NCBI GenBank assembly: GCA_023548195.1 | Contig: JAJHZJ010000496.1 | Location: forward strand, 3,678,001-3,742,000 | Length of the DNA stretch: 64,000 nt | Direction of reading: 5' to 3' | Source of the DNA: Bettongia penicillata ogilbyi | Taxonomy: Eukaryota; Chordata; Mammalia; Diprotodontia; Potoroidae | Shown here: one piece after another, positions 22,706 through 34,985 of the stretch | Numbering within the stretch: position 1 is the first letter of the stretch | Layout of the letters: every line of letters starts with the position of its first letter | Program-made: the position numbers and the translations under genes | Notes under the pieces: generated by a model | Databases searched by the model: none | Seen by the model: only the letters and a program-made list of their open reading frames with translations | What the model was told of the DNA's origin: nothing

Positions 22706-23399
22706 TTTATAATATCCCTTTAAAACAAAATCCCCATCCTATTCTATCTCCTTCATAAAACTGTATAGCTGAAGTGAACATTATACCGTTAGGGGAGGAA
22801 CCACTGGTATAACTCAACCTAAGTTGTATGGGACACCTCCTGCCACCCTCCCATCTAGGAGTTGAGTGTGTCTGTTATGAGTGCTTGGATAAATATTTAA
22901 TAATTGTCTCTCCAAGAGGCAGGAAATGCACCCAAAACACACTTCTAAGTTTAATATGAATTATTAACATTTTCTTGGTCATTTTTTTGACAATAAATCA
23001 GTGTTTATTTGTAGCATTCCCTAATTTCTGAGGAGTAAACAGTCACGCTATTGATTTAACAGTTGACTCTATCACACCCCTGTTTTCTAGCTGGTGGTGT
23101 CAGACTCAAATAGAAACATTCTTGCATTTTGACTTTGAAAATCATAAATGAACATTATTAATGTTATATTCCATTTTTCTTTTTTTTTCTCTTGTTAGTC
23201 ATTTCCCAGGTACATTTTTTCTGGAATTGGACCCCTTCTCTACTAAACCTAAGTCTTAAAATTCTTCCTTTTCCTCTATGCTGCCCAGCGCATTAGACCT
23301 AATTAAGAACACGTTATCACTCTCTTTAAAAAGCATCAGAATAATTTAAATTTCCCCAAGAGCCCTGGTTTTAGAATCACCAGATTTGGATACAGACCA

Positions 23400-23620
23400 T
23401 TTAATTCCTTGTATTTATGTCCCCAGAAGCTAGCACAGTGTCTGGTAAATAGCAGGGTCTTAATAAGCACCTGCTGTTCTACTTTGTTCTCTGCCAGATG
23501 TGATTTTAGACAAGTGACTTTCTTCAGCCCTCAATTTCCTTTTCTGTAAAATGGAAGTGTTGCAATAGCCCATCTGTAAGGATTCTCCTAGCTCTGAAAT
23601 TAGGTGAAACTTTTGATTGC
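23400..23620 (+). repeat. L2 3' end followed by SINE tail
   Basis: The L2 part is 'gtatttatgtccccagaagc ... cttaataagcacctgctg'. From about 23495, 'gacaagtgactttcttcagc' and 'caatttccttttctgtaaaa' mark a SINE 3' part. Confidence 0.65.
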
Positions 23621-23649
23621 CCACCAGCTTCACAGCAAGACATTTTGGG

Positions 23650-23970
23650 CCTCTACTTCTTAGTGACAAGCGGTGTTCTGATCACTCAGCAGCCACAGAA
23701 AAGTTTGGCCCTGTAACTTTCCCAATGATGTGATCTTGTGGATAACATTTCCCAGACCAATTATCACGCGATGAAACATCTCCCCAGACTTCGAATATGT
23801 GAACGTCCCTGCTGACAGAGTGATGAGGCACCAGCCTATCAGGTTACAGATGTGCTCAGGGGGGACATTTCTGAGAATTCTCATGCACCTGCTTCAGCAG
23901 CATTTTGCCAGGACTTGACCTCCAGTGAATGTGGAGAATTCTCCAATACTCCATTAATGGTGGAGTGTGG
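23650..23970. promoter_or_regulatory. Repeat-poor block with paired palindromes; possible enhancer
   Basis: No recognised repeat is present and several CpGs survive ('ttatcacgcgatg', 'acttcgaatatgtgaacgtc'). Two perfect 12-bp palindromes, TGAGAATTCTCA (23872-23883) and GGAGAATTCTCC (23933-23944), share a ten-base core 61 bp apart. The first overlaps TTCTGAGAA, a STAT-type TTCnnnGAA site. Function is inferred only. Confidence 0.25.
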
Positions 23971-24254
23971 TTTCTTTTATGTTGTGTTTTTTTTTTTTGA
24001 GGGATGTTGTTTTTTTCTTTAAAAAGTAGTTCTCCCTTCTTCCAGATAGAGACAAACTGACTGATTAAAAAAAAACACACACACACACAGTATTTTCTTT
24101 CTTCCTTAATTTGCATGTAATAAGAAATTTTAACATTCACTTAAAAAAAAAGTTGTTTTCAATATCTCTTCCTCCTTTCCTCCCCTCTCTGGCTATCTGA
24201 TATTCACCAACCCAATAAAGATGTTGCAAACACATTATAACATAAAATACAGTA

Positions 24255-24520
24255 TGTCATAGAACCTTAGAGCATGTCTAGTCCAGCACCTTTATTTTAC
24301 AGACAAAAAAAACAGAGGCCTTGGGAGATTAGTTGACTTCTGATCTTAGCATTAGAGCCAAAAGAGAACTAAGAGGTCAGCTACTCCAACTCCTCCTCAT
24401 TTTACAACTGAGGAAACAGACCAGAGAAAGTTAAGTGACTTACCCAACGTCCCCGAGGCCAGATTCAAACCCCACTTTCTTCTCACTCTGAATCTAGCCC
24501 TATCCACTGGACCATATAAT
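24255..24520 (+). repeat. Two adjacent MIR3-type SINE copies
   Basis: The first (to about 24340) has 'catagaaccttagagcatgt' and 'ttattttacagacaaaaaaa'. The second has 'gaggtcagctactccaactc', 'cattttacaactgaggaaac' and 'gttaagtgacttacccaacg'. Both run the same way, so either one inserted in the other or two landed together. Confidence 0.7.
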
Positions 24521-26578
24521 GAATATAAAAATGCTTTGGACTCAGTGTCTCTATGATACACATAGCACATTATCTACCAGCATTTCTTCAAAGGACTTGT
24601 TAATAACCATAGAGCTGGTTTATCTAAATTCCATTTTTGTGACCATTGGTTCATTGGAATGGAAAGAATGATTTAAATAGAGTGTTTTGATAGACCCCAG
24701 TACTGCAACTATTTGGGATACTTCATTTTTCATAAGCATTTGGCTATAAATATAACCATTAGCAGTTTCTTATAATTTCCTGGGGACCACTGCCAAACAG
24801 AGAGTGATTGGCAGGTTGGTAGAGGAACTAAGGAGCCATCCTTCCCATCAGGAAAACTGAGGCTCATCGCCTACTTCTGACACATAGTACTGGTTGTCTT
24901 TGTGGTTGTTAAAGAGAATGATGTATTTTTAGTGCATGTGAACAGACAACTTTCAGTGATAAATGTACAAATAGGAAGAAATTTTATAAAACTGCATGAG
25001 AAATAAATGAATGATGTCTCATTTTTAACCCCAGAGAATAAGATTCTAAAATTGTACTTTCATTTTCTGCTATATTCACATTAATATAACTTAGAAATAA
25101 GACTCCTAAATTAATTTATTTTAAAATAAGCTACTATTATGTAAGACATGTATTTCTGATTATCAGGAATCCATATTATTCAATTTTAAGCAAAGGAAAT
25201 CATGCTTGTTTTCAGTATATCATTATATTCTCTTTTGTTTCTCCTTATTTGATAGAGTCTAGAACACCAATAGAATTTCATGTGATTGAAAATGGTGGGG
25301 AACTCTCAGTGCCATTATAGCTAACTGTTTAACACTATCCATTGTAGACAAGATACTCATCTGTATAGGGACAGGGTACTCCCATACCATATGATTTTGC
25401 CTTAATAATGAAATCCCAGATCTGGAAAAACGATACATCAGTCAGAATAAATCTATTTTTATATGCATGAAGGAGGGTAGTAAGTTCTAGAACAAAATGA
25501 GGATAACAGAATTTTCTGGCTTAGAAGAAAGAAATTAGACATGACTTGTAGGATCCCTACGAACATCAAAATAAAGATTATTCTTCCTTTTTTGGAAGAG
25601 AAAACATTATAAGACAAGACACTAATTTCCAAAATCTGTGTTTCAGTGGGAAAAAAATACACCAGCAGACTTGAAAGCCCAGATATCAGTTGGTGGAAAT
25701 ATTTTCAGCTATCCATTGAATAACTTGATTCTTGCCACTTTCTAGTAGGGATAGAGAAAATATCGATGAAGCACCATCGTTGTTGGTGTCCTTCTTGTAT
25801 GTTATGTTTAGAGAGATTTATCTCCCATGCCCGAAATCAGAACTGAGCCCTTGAATTTGAATGACAAGTCTAAACTTCATTCCATATTGGCCCTTCATGA
25901 AGGTTTATTTTCACAGGTTCAGCAGGGGGCTAGGCCTGTGGATCTGCTCTTGACAGGGAGCAAGGATGTTTCTAGATGAACCTTTAATATACAAAATCAC
26001 TGAATCTGAGTGGTGGGAAGGCACCTTAGCATCCATGTATGCCGACTCCTCCCTGAATGAAATCTCAACTGTTACAGACCCAGCTGCCAGTCAGGGGGGT
26101 CACTGCCTCCTGCAAAAGACTAGATTTGGGGGCAGTTCCTAATGAACACAAATTTGCTAATTTGTAGCTTCTGCTTTTTTCCCAAGATGTCTGTCCTTGG
26201 GGTTCAAGAGAACAGGCTTAATTTCCCCTCCTCTTGAAATGCATGACCACAGCTCTCATAGCCTTGACCAAATGTTGCCAGTTCTTTGTACTTGGTGGTG
26301 GGAGGACAGTAGCAGCTGCAGGGACTGGGTAGGGCTTCTTGTAGAACATAGCTCTTGAAAATGTCAATGGAGGAACTTCTGTTGAGATGGTTCTGTGTTC
26401 CAACGATTCCTAATTTAAAGGAGATAAAGGGCCAGCAGGAGCAGAGAACATGTCCTAGTTTGAATAGTAAAGGGAACACATGGGGAAAGCTCTGGACAAA
26501 AACTGAGATAAAAATTAGCATCATTTTTGTCTTTGCCATGGAATCCATGTGTGCATGTATGTTTGTACTCCTTTTCAG

Positions 26579-26717
26579 GGTATATGCAATGTACAATTCG
26601 GTAAAGGGATCGTGCTCTGAACCTGTCAGTTTCACCACTCACAGCTCTGCCCCCGAAAGTCCCTACCCACCCAAGCTGTCACATCGAACCAAAAGTTCAC
26701 TCACCTTACAGTGGAAG
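26579..26717 (+). CDS. FNDC3B: FNDC3B exon (window exon 4): end of FN3-1, start of FN3-2
   Basis: The first base completes Arg, then VYAMYNSVKGSCSEPVSFTT closes FN3-1 (the G-strand with its GSCSEP turn). The inter-domain link SAPESPYPPKLSHR follows, then TKSSLTLQWK, the A and B strands of FN3-2. The exon is 139 nt and ends on a codon boundary one residue after the B-strand Trp. The acceptor is 'actccttttcag' and the donor 'gtaggt'. The last-strand and linker sequence differs at several positions from the human protein as I recall it, as expected for a distant mammal. Confidence 0.95.
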
Positions 26718-29401
26718 GTAGGTAGATCACAGTGCCAAAGATTATCGTACAACAGATCTCATTATTGAGTTGTTATCATTGTTTAGCTTTTATGTAAATA
26801 CTTCAGTGATGGGTATTTAAATGCTATCCTTTTTCATGACTCCATACAGTGAAGGTATCTTAGTTGGGTGCTGTTGCTTTGATTTTTGGTGCAAGTGGAG
26901 CAGAAATTTAACAGGGGCCACTTTGGAAATAATGTGTATTTATTTGCTTATTTTGGTGGGAGCTAACAAATGCATCTCTAGCTATCACAGGAGAGGTAAT
27001 TCTGTGGTCAGAATCAAAACGTGGGTGCAAGACTTGTGATTAAAACTTGCCTGAGTTTTACCATATTCCATGGGATGGGCAGGCAGATCCCTCTGATCTG
27101 CACCCCTAACATTGAGGTCATGGACCCACTGCACCATTACACGGTCATCTTGAATTTCATGCTTTTAGTCAAGTAAAGATTCCCAGTGATGTCTTGATTT
27201 CTTTTTTCTCCACTTAAGTGGTTGTGATTGTCTTCATTTTAATCCATGATCAATCCTGCAGAGTATTAATATGCACAAGTTAAAGGTCAGGTAGCATAAG
27301 TGACATATAAGAAAAGCATTGGGCCAAAACAGGAATGAAAATTAGACTACTCTTAGAACACAGCCACTGAATCTATACGTATGTATATCCTTTTTTAATA
27401 TAATTGAGACTCATTTCTAGTTATCTATGTTAACATTGACTAAACTCTAGTAAAATCTCTTTAACTTAGACTAGATGTAGGCTAAGTTCAGTTCCCAAAT
27501 TAGAAATATGGAATAAGGAAAGGTAGGAATTACAGAATATCTCAAAAAAATTCCTTTTTATGCAGTTAACTGCAGGCAAATATTGTCCCCAGCTTAACAC
27601 TGAATTATATTTCCAACCTTAGTTTTTACATTTGCTGATGTGAAACTCAGAAGGATTTCCTCCTCCCCCCACTAGAGACTAACAGGCATGGTTATTTAGG
27701 TCTGATGCCAACCCTGAAAGGCCAAGGTGACCCTAATTTTTCTTTACTGGCATTGCTTAGAGGCAGAATTAGTATTTTAGTATTAGTCTTAGATAGAAGT
27801 GTTAGATAGAAGGGGCTTCAGTGACCAAATCATTCAAGTTGTACCTAACCAAGAAGCCCGCTGTGGGACGTCCCTCTCCCCTCTGTAACTGGTAGCCATC
27901 CAGTCTTTGCTTGAAGATCTTGGAGTTTGAAAACAGAAAGTGGACAGCTGAAAAAAGCAGTTACTATGAGGATTATTTCCCCTTTGTATTCTTAGAAAAA
28001 GCAGGAAGTGTAGCCAGGGGAGTAATGAAATATTGCTTTTAATGGTTACCTGTGAAGCACAGGTTATCCTGTGATCCTATCTACGCAGGTAACCTCATGA
28101 TCTTTATCCAGTAATATAGCTGAAGTCATCATTTTATGACTGTCTCAAGCCAATAAGCCAGAGTTGCAATTGGCTTAGAAACTGAACCATCATATTTTTT
28201 CTCCCGGCTTCCGAGGATTATGCAGGTCAGTGATTACCCAACCTTCTGGACTCACAGCTCCCTGTCATTGTTGACTTGACTTCCTGACATGTAGACATCT
28301 CCTAAAAGTGCTGTATGGCCTGTATTTATCTCTTGGGGGGAAAAATGAACTAATTTCCAGTTTTATTTTGAGGAACTTATGGTACCTTTGTCAAGATAAC
28401 TAAAGATAGCCTGGGGAATTGCACAACAATTAGGGTTGGTAATCACAAATTTAGACACTGCTTGAAACTAAGTGGATGAAATTATGGTTTGGGGTGGTCG
28501 ATCGCCATCCCAGCGGTTTTAATAATTAAGAAGATAGTAATCCCTTCACATCGGTGTTTTCCTTTTATTGACTTTGTCTTCAAAAATACATACCAGGCCT
28601 TTTCAATACTCTTGGAAATGAAAGCCCTCATTTCAGTCTCAACTTTAATTTCTTGATGGTGGGCCTCCCAGACTTTAGGATTTCTCAAGTTACAAGAGAT
28701 TAGTAAACATGAGGATTCTCCAAACAGCTCTTTGTGGTAAAAGTGGCAGTCAATGCCCTCCTCAACCCCCTCCCCATTTTACTTTTAATTCACTTTGCTA
28801 CTGAGAGAAGAAAAACAGCCGAAAAGATTCCCAGACTACTGTTTGTCAGTATGTCAGCTGCATGAATTGACTGCTCATTATATAAAACTCTTAAGGGTAG
28901 CATCCAGAAAAAGAAATCACATGCGCAGTTTCCTCCCTCAGGAAGTTTAAATGTAGCTGGGTTTGTAGAGAACATGCACACTCTAGTGTGATTTATGAAT
29001 GAGCTTAAAAATGAGTTACCAAGGGACATAAGTTCTGTTCAGTAGCATCTGGAAGACAAATTGTAAGGTTTGGTGGCTGGGTTGGTTTGTGACTGGCTGG
29101 GTTAAGTATGTTGGAGGTCTTGAGAGCATTTGTAATTCATGCAATAATATTGTAGTCTTTGATACTCTCAAGACATTGAAGAATTGGAGGGAAGGCATTG
29201 GGTTAGACCCTCTGTGGTAGACATGCTGAAAGATCTCTTCAAAGACCTCACAAGAGCACAAAACAGGGATGGGCTACAGTCTATACTGGTGAGGGGAATT
29301 ACTCCCACCAGTAAGATCACAGGCCTATCACTGGTGAAGGAGGGATAGTATGTTTGATTTTAAGCTATACTAATTTCCTTTCTTTCCTCTATTTTTTTAA
29401 G
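26718..29401 (+). other. FNDC3B: Intron between window exons 4 and 5 (phase 0)
   Basis: 2.7 kb. An ancient repeat on the reverse strand (27785-27935) is the only element I recognise. The rest (26720-27780, 27940-29400) is mixed-composition intron with no gene and no clear repeat. Confidence 0.85.
27785..27935 (-). repeat. Ancient dispersed repeat, same family as 13016-13345
   Basis: 'ggtagccatccagtctttgc' and 'ttgaagatcttgg' are the reverse complement of the 'ggtcttcaagcagaggctgg' end of that family. 'aaggggcttcagtgaccaaa' leads in. Confidence 0.6.
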
Positions 29402-29455
29402 GCACCAATCGACAATGGTTCAAAGGTCACCAGCTACCTTTTAGAATGGGATGAG
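29402..29455 (+). CDS. FNDC3B: FNDC3B exon (window exon 5): FN3-2, C strand region
   Basis: Exactly 18 codons, APIDNGSKVTSYLLEWDE, in phase 0 at both ends. APxDNGS, then Y-x-LEWDE, is the typical B-C loop and C strand of an FN3 domain. The acceptor is 'atttttttaag' and the donor 'gtaggc'. Being symmetrical (54 nt, phase 0-0), it could be skipped without shifting the frame. The next exon lies 15.4 kb away. Confidence 0.94.
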
Positions 29456-30746
29456 GTAGGCATCTTTTTATCCATCCATTCATTTAAAAAAAAAAATTTT
29501 TTTTCATTGACCAAGTACCACCAGACTAAATATTATGCATCAGCAAAAACCATATGAGGGATGGAAAAAGTGGTAAGACTCAATTGTAATTATTGACTTG
29601 AATAATAAGGCAGAATAAGGAGGTACACACCTCATTCAAATTAATGCATCTCGTTTAGGTTTCAGAATGCTACGCAAGTGAAAAGTAGACTCATCTTTCT
29701 TATCATATCTGGCAGGTTTGTTGTATGTCCGTATATCTATTAATCAGGCATCATCAATTACATTTTTTTAATCCTTTGATGATGTCCATAAGCCATCACA
29801 ATTTAATTTGAATTTTAAATGGTAAAAAGTCATGGTTATGGCTGAAGAAAAATACTTCTTTTTTCTTTCTCTCCTTTGTCAAGTTCATAGAGTTATTTTA
29901 ACTCATTGAATCAAAGTCAGTATCTTATTCTGTACTTTTTTTTGTTCTTTGGATATTCTTTCATCGAGTGTTTGTCTGGAACTTTTCTGGGGTCTCAGTA
30001 TTGTACGGAACCCAGGCTAGAGTTTATACCACCATCTTACGGCATGGACAGAGTGTTTTTGTTTTTACATTCAGTACCCTCTTACTCTGTATTGATTATT
30101 GTCAAAACCTAATTTCAACGTGGCATGATGTTGAGTGGCAGAAACTCAGCTTGAAAAAAATTGCTTCAGAAGGCCTTGTTTCTAACACGTGCCATTCATT
30201 TTTAGCAATCTAGGTCATGGCTCTATTTGGCCATTTTTTTTATTGCACTATTCTATTTCCCAGTGATTATATCTCAGTATCAGCGACTTTGGAAACAGCC
30301 TGGAGATTTTTGGCACAGAAAATAGCAGGTCTAGGAAAAAGAAGGTCATTCCATTCCAAATGCAAGATAACTAATATCCGTGGATTAAACTTTAGGGAGT
30401 AGAAAGATTGAGAAGATTGCAGATTTGGGCCAAAAAGAAATGAATTCATTTTAAACCCTTGTCAGATGTGGAAAACCAAAACCATTGTTGTTGCTGTATG
30501 TTACCAGTGTTGTTTGTTGTGATTTAGCTAACTGCAAAATGATCATTGCCCAGTGGGATTTGCGAGATAGAATTTGACGTGTGAGAAGACCCTTCACCAC
30601 TTTCAGCAGAAGCTTATTTCCCCATCTGGATTACATCTGAAGGGAACGAGTTCCAAGAAACTAAAAGACAATGATCTCTTGTTCTTAGGAACTTAGCAGC
30701 GAGCTCAGGGTGTACAGGCTGTTGAAGAGTCAGGCTTGACCAGGAC

Positions 30747-30762
30747 GCCTTACAAATAAGGC
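30747..30762. other. Perfect inverted repeat GCCTTA-CAAA-TAAGGC
   Basis: Six-base arms with a four-base centre, also readable as an SRF/MEF2-like A/T core between CC and GG. It lies in a repeat-poor block (30690-31030). Confidence 0.4.
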
Positions 30763-31419
30763 ATTATTTTATTTAAGGTGGTCTGATTGAAAAATGAAAC
30801 CGCCCAGACGGTCCCTGCTGAGAAAATGTTATAGGAGACAGAGAGAGCTGGGAATGAGCTCTGCTGGACTGTGAACAAGTAATCAGTAGCATCTTCCCCT
30901 TCCCCAAAGGATGAATGAAATCCTACCAACGTAAGCTTGCAAATGCTTTTCAGTTTCTTGCACCAGCTTGAAGTTTTTCTTGTGTCCTGAAGTTTCACAG
31001 GATCTTACTTTTTTCGGATTTTGAGGATAGTGCCTCCAGGTCCTTTAATGCAAGGCATGCATCTCTCTTTGTGCATGTGCGGAGACCAGACATTGATCTA
31101 TATCTCTTGTGTTTTCTGTGACCATTTGGCATTGGCCTGTGACCTTAAGGTCATGGTCACTGGTGGAGGATTTGAATGAGAGACTTGCAAGGAAAACCCA
31201 AGTGTTACAGGAAATGGTGCTTGTCACTCAGTGGTTGACCTTACTGCTTTTTGGTCAGTAATAGAAGTCTCTTGGCAGGATAATGGAAGGAAATGAGTAG
31301 ATCTTGTATCTCAGCCAAAATGTATAAACCATGTCTACTGACCACTTCCAGGCACAAAGCCCTCAACACAGGTAGACTGGGGTCCTGTGCTTGGTGCCAT
31401 CTTGGGTCATTACTCTTTG

Positions 31420-31556
31420 ATCTCCTTCTTTTCCTTTGTTTTTTTTTTTCTTCCTTTCTTTTTTCCTTGCTTGCTATATTTTCTTTCCCTCCTTTCCTCT
31501 TCTCTCCTTTTTCTTCTTCTTTTCCTCTTTCTTTCCTTCTCTCCTTCATTCATTGG
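31420..31556 (+). repeat. Long pyrimidine tract (CTTT/CCTT units)
   Basis: About 135 nt, nearly all C/T. It explains the Lys/Arg/Glu-rich reading frame on the other strand, which is not a gene. Confidence 0.9.
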
Positions 31557-31754
31557 GCAGTAGATATAAAATGGGACAAGACCTTACATATCATTTAGTC
31601 CCTAGTTAAGAAATGAACGTTGGTAGATTTCCTCACTGGGAGTTTGCTGCATCAATACAATATTTAGAAAGTGCTCGTTCCATCTCCTTCATAGACATTT
31701 TGTGATGATGCCCAAATGGGATTCCCTCGTCCTCTCCAGGGTCACCTGGTATGT

Positions 31755-31850
31755 GCTGTGAGCATCAAATGAGACAGTGCATGGAAAGCACTTTGCAAAC
31801 CATAAAATGCTGGCTATTAGCTCTTCTCATATATATAACTTGAATTTATT
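31755..31850 (+). repeat. SINE 3' fragment
   Basis: 'gtgagcatcaaatgagacag' and 'ggaaagcactttgcaaacca' resemble the end of a marsupial THER-type SINE. Confidence 0.6.
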
Positions 31851-32761
31851 TAGCACTTGAAACTTTGCAGAGTACCCATATTTTTTTTTCAAGTTCACAT
31901 TGCACTGGCCCTATTGGCCAAGAATATTGTCATAATTTATTTAGCATCTAAAGGCATTATACCATCCTGTCTAGTCGCTACAGTGTGGGAGGTCTCCTTT
32001 CCCATTAGATACTCATTGAACTACCATCTATAATTTCAGATATTGGGCCACAGTTGGCATGAGTGAGATACTAGAGAGTCTTCCACAATGGACCTTTTTT
32101 CTTAGGAATATACCACTTGATCTAGGTTATAGCCATGCTCCTTGTGGGAATGAGTCTCCTGGGCTCCCCTTCCAGGGTTCAGTGGGGCTGTCAGAATTAC
32201 TTCCCGTCCTGCAGTGTTCTGAGCCAGAAGGTATTTTTCCTATAATACCTCGGGGTGAATAGTGGCCCTTAAAGGCAGGATATCATTTTCAGGGCTGCAT
32301 GAGTCATCATCACATTTTAATTTCCTTCTGGTCACAAACCCTGTATTTACATTTCCGTTTCCCTCACGATGCTAATGAGCGATAGTCTTAGCGAGTACAG
32401 GCCTGAGAAGGTGACTTCTGTCTTTGGCTGGCTATGCAGATGTTAGATGCTATGCTTATCATCACTGGAAAGTAATATTTACCTCCCTCCCGTGGCCTTT
32501 AGTTGATTGGTGAATTCACAGTCAGGAGAGTGCCTCAGCTATGAAGAAGTAGCTTTGTGTTGGGTCAGACGTCAGGACCCCATTAAAAGCCCAGCTTTTA
32601 GGAATTTGGGCCTAAGGGAAGAATTCAGCATTTCACCTTTCTGACCCTTGGCTGTTCCTGTCTACATTTCCTATCTCACCTCTGCCTTAGGCCCTCTCAA
32701 ATAATGTTCTGTCCTAACATCCCTCAAAATTCAACTTACTAGTTCCACTGATTAATAACTC

Positions 32762-32995
32762 AGGGACAGCTCTATGACCCGGGAGTCAGGAGGGTCTAAG
32801 TTCAAATCCAACTTCAGACTCTTATTAGCTATGTGGCCCTGGGCAAGTCACTTAACCCTATTTGGCTCAGTTTCCTCATCTATAAAATGAGCTGGAGAAG
32901 GAAATGACAAGCCACTCCAGTATCTTTGCCAAGAAAACCCCAAAAGGGGTTCATGAAGAGTTGGATAGGATGGAAAAATGGCTAAACAACAGTAA
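32762..32995 (+). repeat. SINE, MAR1-like, near full length
   Basis: In order it shows 'acccgggagtcaggagggtc', 'atgtggccctgggcaagtca', 'aaaatgagctggagaaggaa', 'actccagtatctttgccaag', 'aaaaccccaaaaggggttca' and 'aaaatggctaaacaac'. This is the best-preserved MAR1 in the window. Confidence 0.92.
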
Positions 32996-33009
32996 CTCCC
33001 CTCCAGTGT

Positions 33010-33110
33010 TTAAATTTATTTTAAACATACTATTTATATTATTATTATATTATATATTTTATTTTTATCATATATGATTTTAAATATATAAAATAATCTA
33101 TATTTTGAAT
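33010..33110. repeat. A/T-rich low-complexity stretch
   Basis: It is dominated by TTATAT and TATTAT runs with almost no G or C, immediately 3' of the MAR1 copy. Confidence 0.8.
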
Positions 33111-33197
33111 TTACCTATTTGGGAACATTTTATATCATTCCTTGCATTCCCTAGTCCCCAAATGACAGGGCAAGGCCTTTGGTATGTATCAGTAGGT

Positions 33198-33305
33198 CAA
33201 TGATGAACATTTCTTGATTTCCTTCTGTGTGCCATGCTAAGTGCTAAGGATTCAAATTGAAAAAAATGAGGCAACTCTTCCTCCCAAGGACCTCACATTC
33301 TAACC
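33198..33305 (+). repeat. 5' part of dispersed repeat family U
   Basis: 'tctgtgtgccatgctaagtg', 'ctaaggattcaaattgaaaa' and 'aaggacctcacattctaac' match the head of the copy at 56550-57430. Confidence 0.65.
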
Positions 33306-34489
33306 TGTATTAAAAATGTCAGCTGCAGGGCAGATTCCATTCCAGTGGCCAGGCAGATAGCAGGCAGGTGACAGCTCTGGGCTCTGGATGAAACAGTGTT
33401 GGCAAAGCTGGCTGACTCGGGGAGGCTTTAATTAACTAGGTAGATGGCAAGGCCTCCACTTTACTGGGAAGACTTGCAATGGATTCTTAGCCCATCCAAG
33501 TGGTATAAACAGCTGTAGTCTTCTTCCCTATGGCTTGTGACTATGCCTCAGCCAGCTACCCAGAGGATCTTATCATAGACCCGTGGGTCCATGCCTGGTC
33601 CCCAAAGCCTCCCTGGCAGCCTGGCCAATGGATTCCTTAGGTGTTATTATCAGACTCTCCCCCCATGCCCATCACTTCAACCCACCTACATTGTCTGCAG
33701 AGCATACCTCTTCTCCCAGGTCCTGCCAGTCCAGGCTGATGCACCTGCCCTCTTACATTTCATGCTAACCTACCCACTTGGGGCTGCTCATGACTTAGCT
33801 CCCAGGCAGTCTAGAAAGGACCCTCTGTGGACGTGTGGAGGGTGGGAGCATCTGCCCCAAGGAAAACTCACATCTCCTGCTGTTGAAATATCCAGAAGTG
33901 TGGTCTTCTCCAGATGCTACACTATGATGTATCTTGGGTAACAGTGTCAAGTTCTTAATTTACTGTTATTGACAGAAACCACTTTGTTTTAGCGTACGTA
34001 TCTCCAGCCCTTTTCATAGTGACAGGTGATTAGCGTGCCCATTTTGACTTCGAGGTGTAAGTTGGAATAAGTCAAGGCAGAATCACAAAGTCAAGGTATG
34101 GGTGGAAAGTAAATTCTAATGGGAATGTACAGATATTCAACAGAATTGCCAGGGATTTAGTTGGTGCTGGTGGTGAGTTTGCACCATTTGGAGAGTTGGG
34201 GTTCCTCTTCACTAAACACCCAGAGGTAACATTTATAGTAATACTGAGAAGATGCTTCCTCTGACCTATGACTAGCACATTGCCGAAAGTTTTTCCTGAA
34301 GTGACTCAGTTTGTCCCCTAAAGGACTTGAACATTCTGGTTTCCTGTTGACTAATTGGAAAAGTCATCTGCACCATAGAATGGGCAAGCTTTGGAAATGG
34401 GAACTGCTCCCAAGGGGCATCTCATTCAGTGCTTATGGAACAAAGGTCAATGCAGTTACATGGGTGTGGGTCCGTGAAGGCTGGACCAT

Positions 34490-34645
34490 GGATCTAAGGC
34501 TGGAATGGAGTCAGAGACCAACCCACTCATTTTAAAGATGAGGAAATGTAGACCCAGAGAAATGGGGTAACTTTCTCAAGGTTACAGTGGCTGCTAATTA
34601 GCGATGCCAGGATCTGAACCCATGTTTTCTGACTGATTCCAAGGC
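34490..34645 (+). repeat. SINE, MIR3-like
   Basis: It shows 'cattttaaagatgaggaaat', 'gtagacccagagaaatgggg' and 'gatgccaggatctgaaccca', in MIR3 order. Confidence 0.7.
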
Positions 34646-34794
34646 TTTTTCTTCCTTACTCTGGGTCCCCAAATCCCAGAAAATGTTCCTGTACTTAAAT
34701 TTTCTTAAGCTGTTGCAACAGTGACAGAATAAGACAATTCTTGAACTGAGAATGTCTCTAGAAACTGAAGAAAAAATCTCAGAGAACTGGGGGA

Positions 34795-34985
34795 AGGTGA
34801 GAACAGACAGGGTAGCCACCTTCAAGTATGACAGTGGCTTTCCTGTGGAAAAAGGGCTGGATTTGGTGTGTTTGGGAAAAACTGTGAGTGATGGGTGGAA
34901 GAGGCAAATTTAGATTTGTTACCAGGAAAAACTTCCTGTTTGTCAGAGCCATCCAAAAGTGAGATAGCCTGTCTCAGTAGGTATA
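34795..34985 (+). repeat. Ancient dispersed repeat, same family as 13016-13345
   Basis: 'gccaccttcaagtatgacag', 'gtgatgggtggaagaggcaa', 'tttagatttgttaccaggaa', 'aaacttcctgtttgtcagag' and 'ccatccaaaagtgagatagc' run parallel to the other copy. Confidence 0.65.

Larger units (their letters stand above)
21001..26578 (+). other. FNDC3B: Intron between window exons 3 and 4 (phase 2)
   Basis: 5.6 kb. It holds a pyrimidine tract (21073-21155), a (GTTT) run (21418-21440), MIR3-type SINEs (22580-22705, 24255-24520), an L2/SINE remnant (23400-23620), a CA run (24074-24089) and a repeat-poor, CpG-bearing block with twin palindromes (23650-23970). The stretch 24540-25990 is A/T-rich intron in which I see nothing. 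Confidence 0.85.

Noticed and set aside
26204..26638. A 144-codon minus-strand frame overlapping window exon 4
   Set aside because: It is the shadow of a real plus-strand exon and its flanks.
31241..31549. Lys/Arg/Glu-rich frame on the minus strand
   Set aside because: It is the complement of a pyrimidine tract, with no domain or conserved feature.
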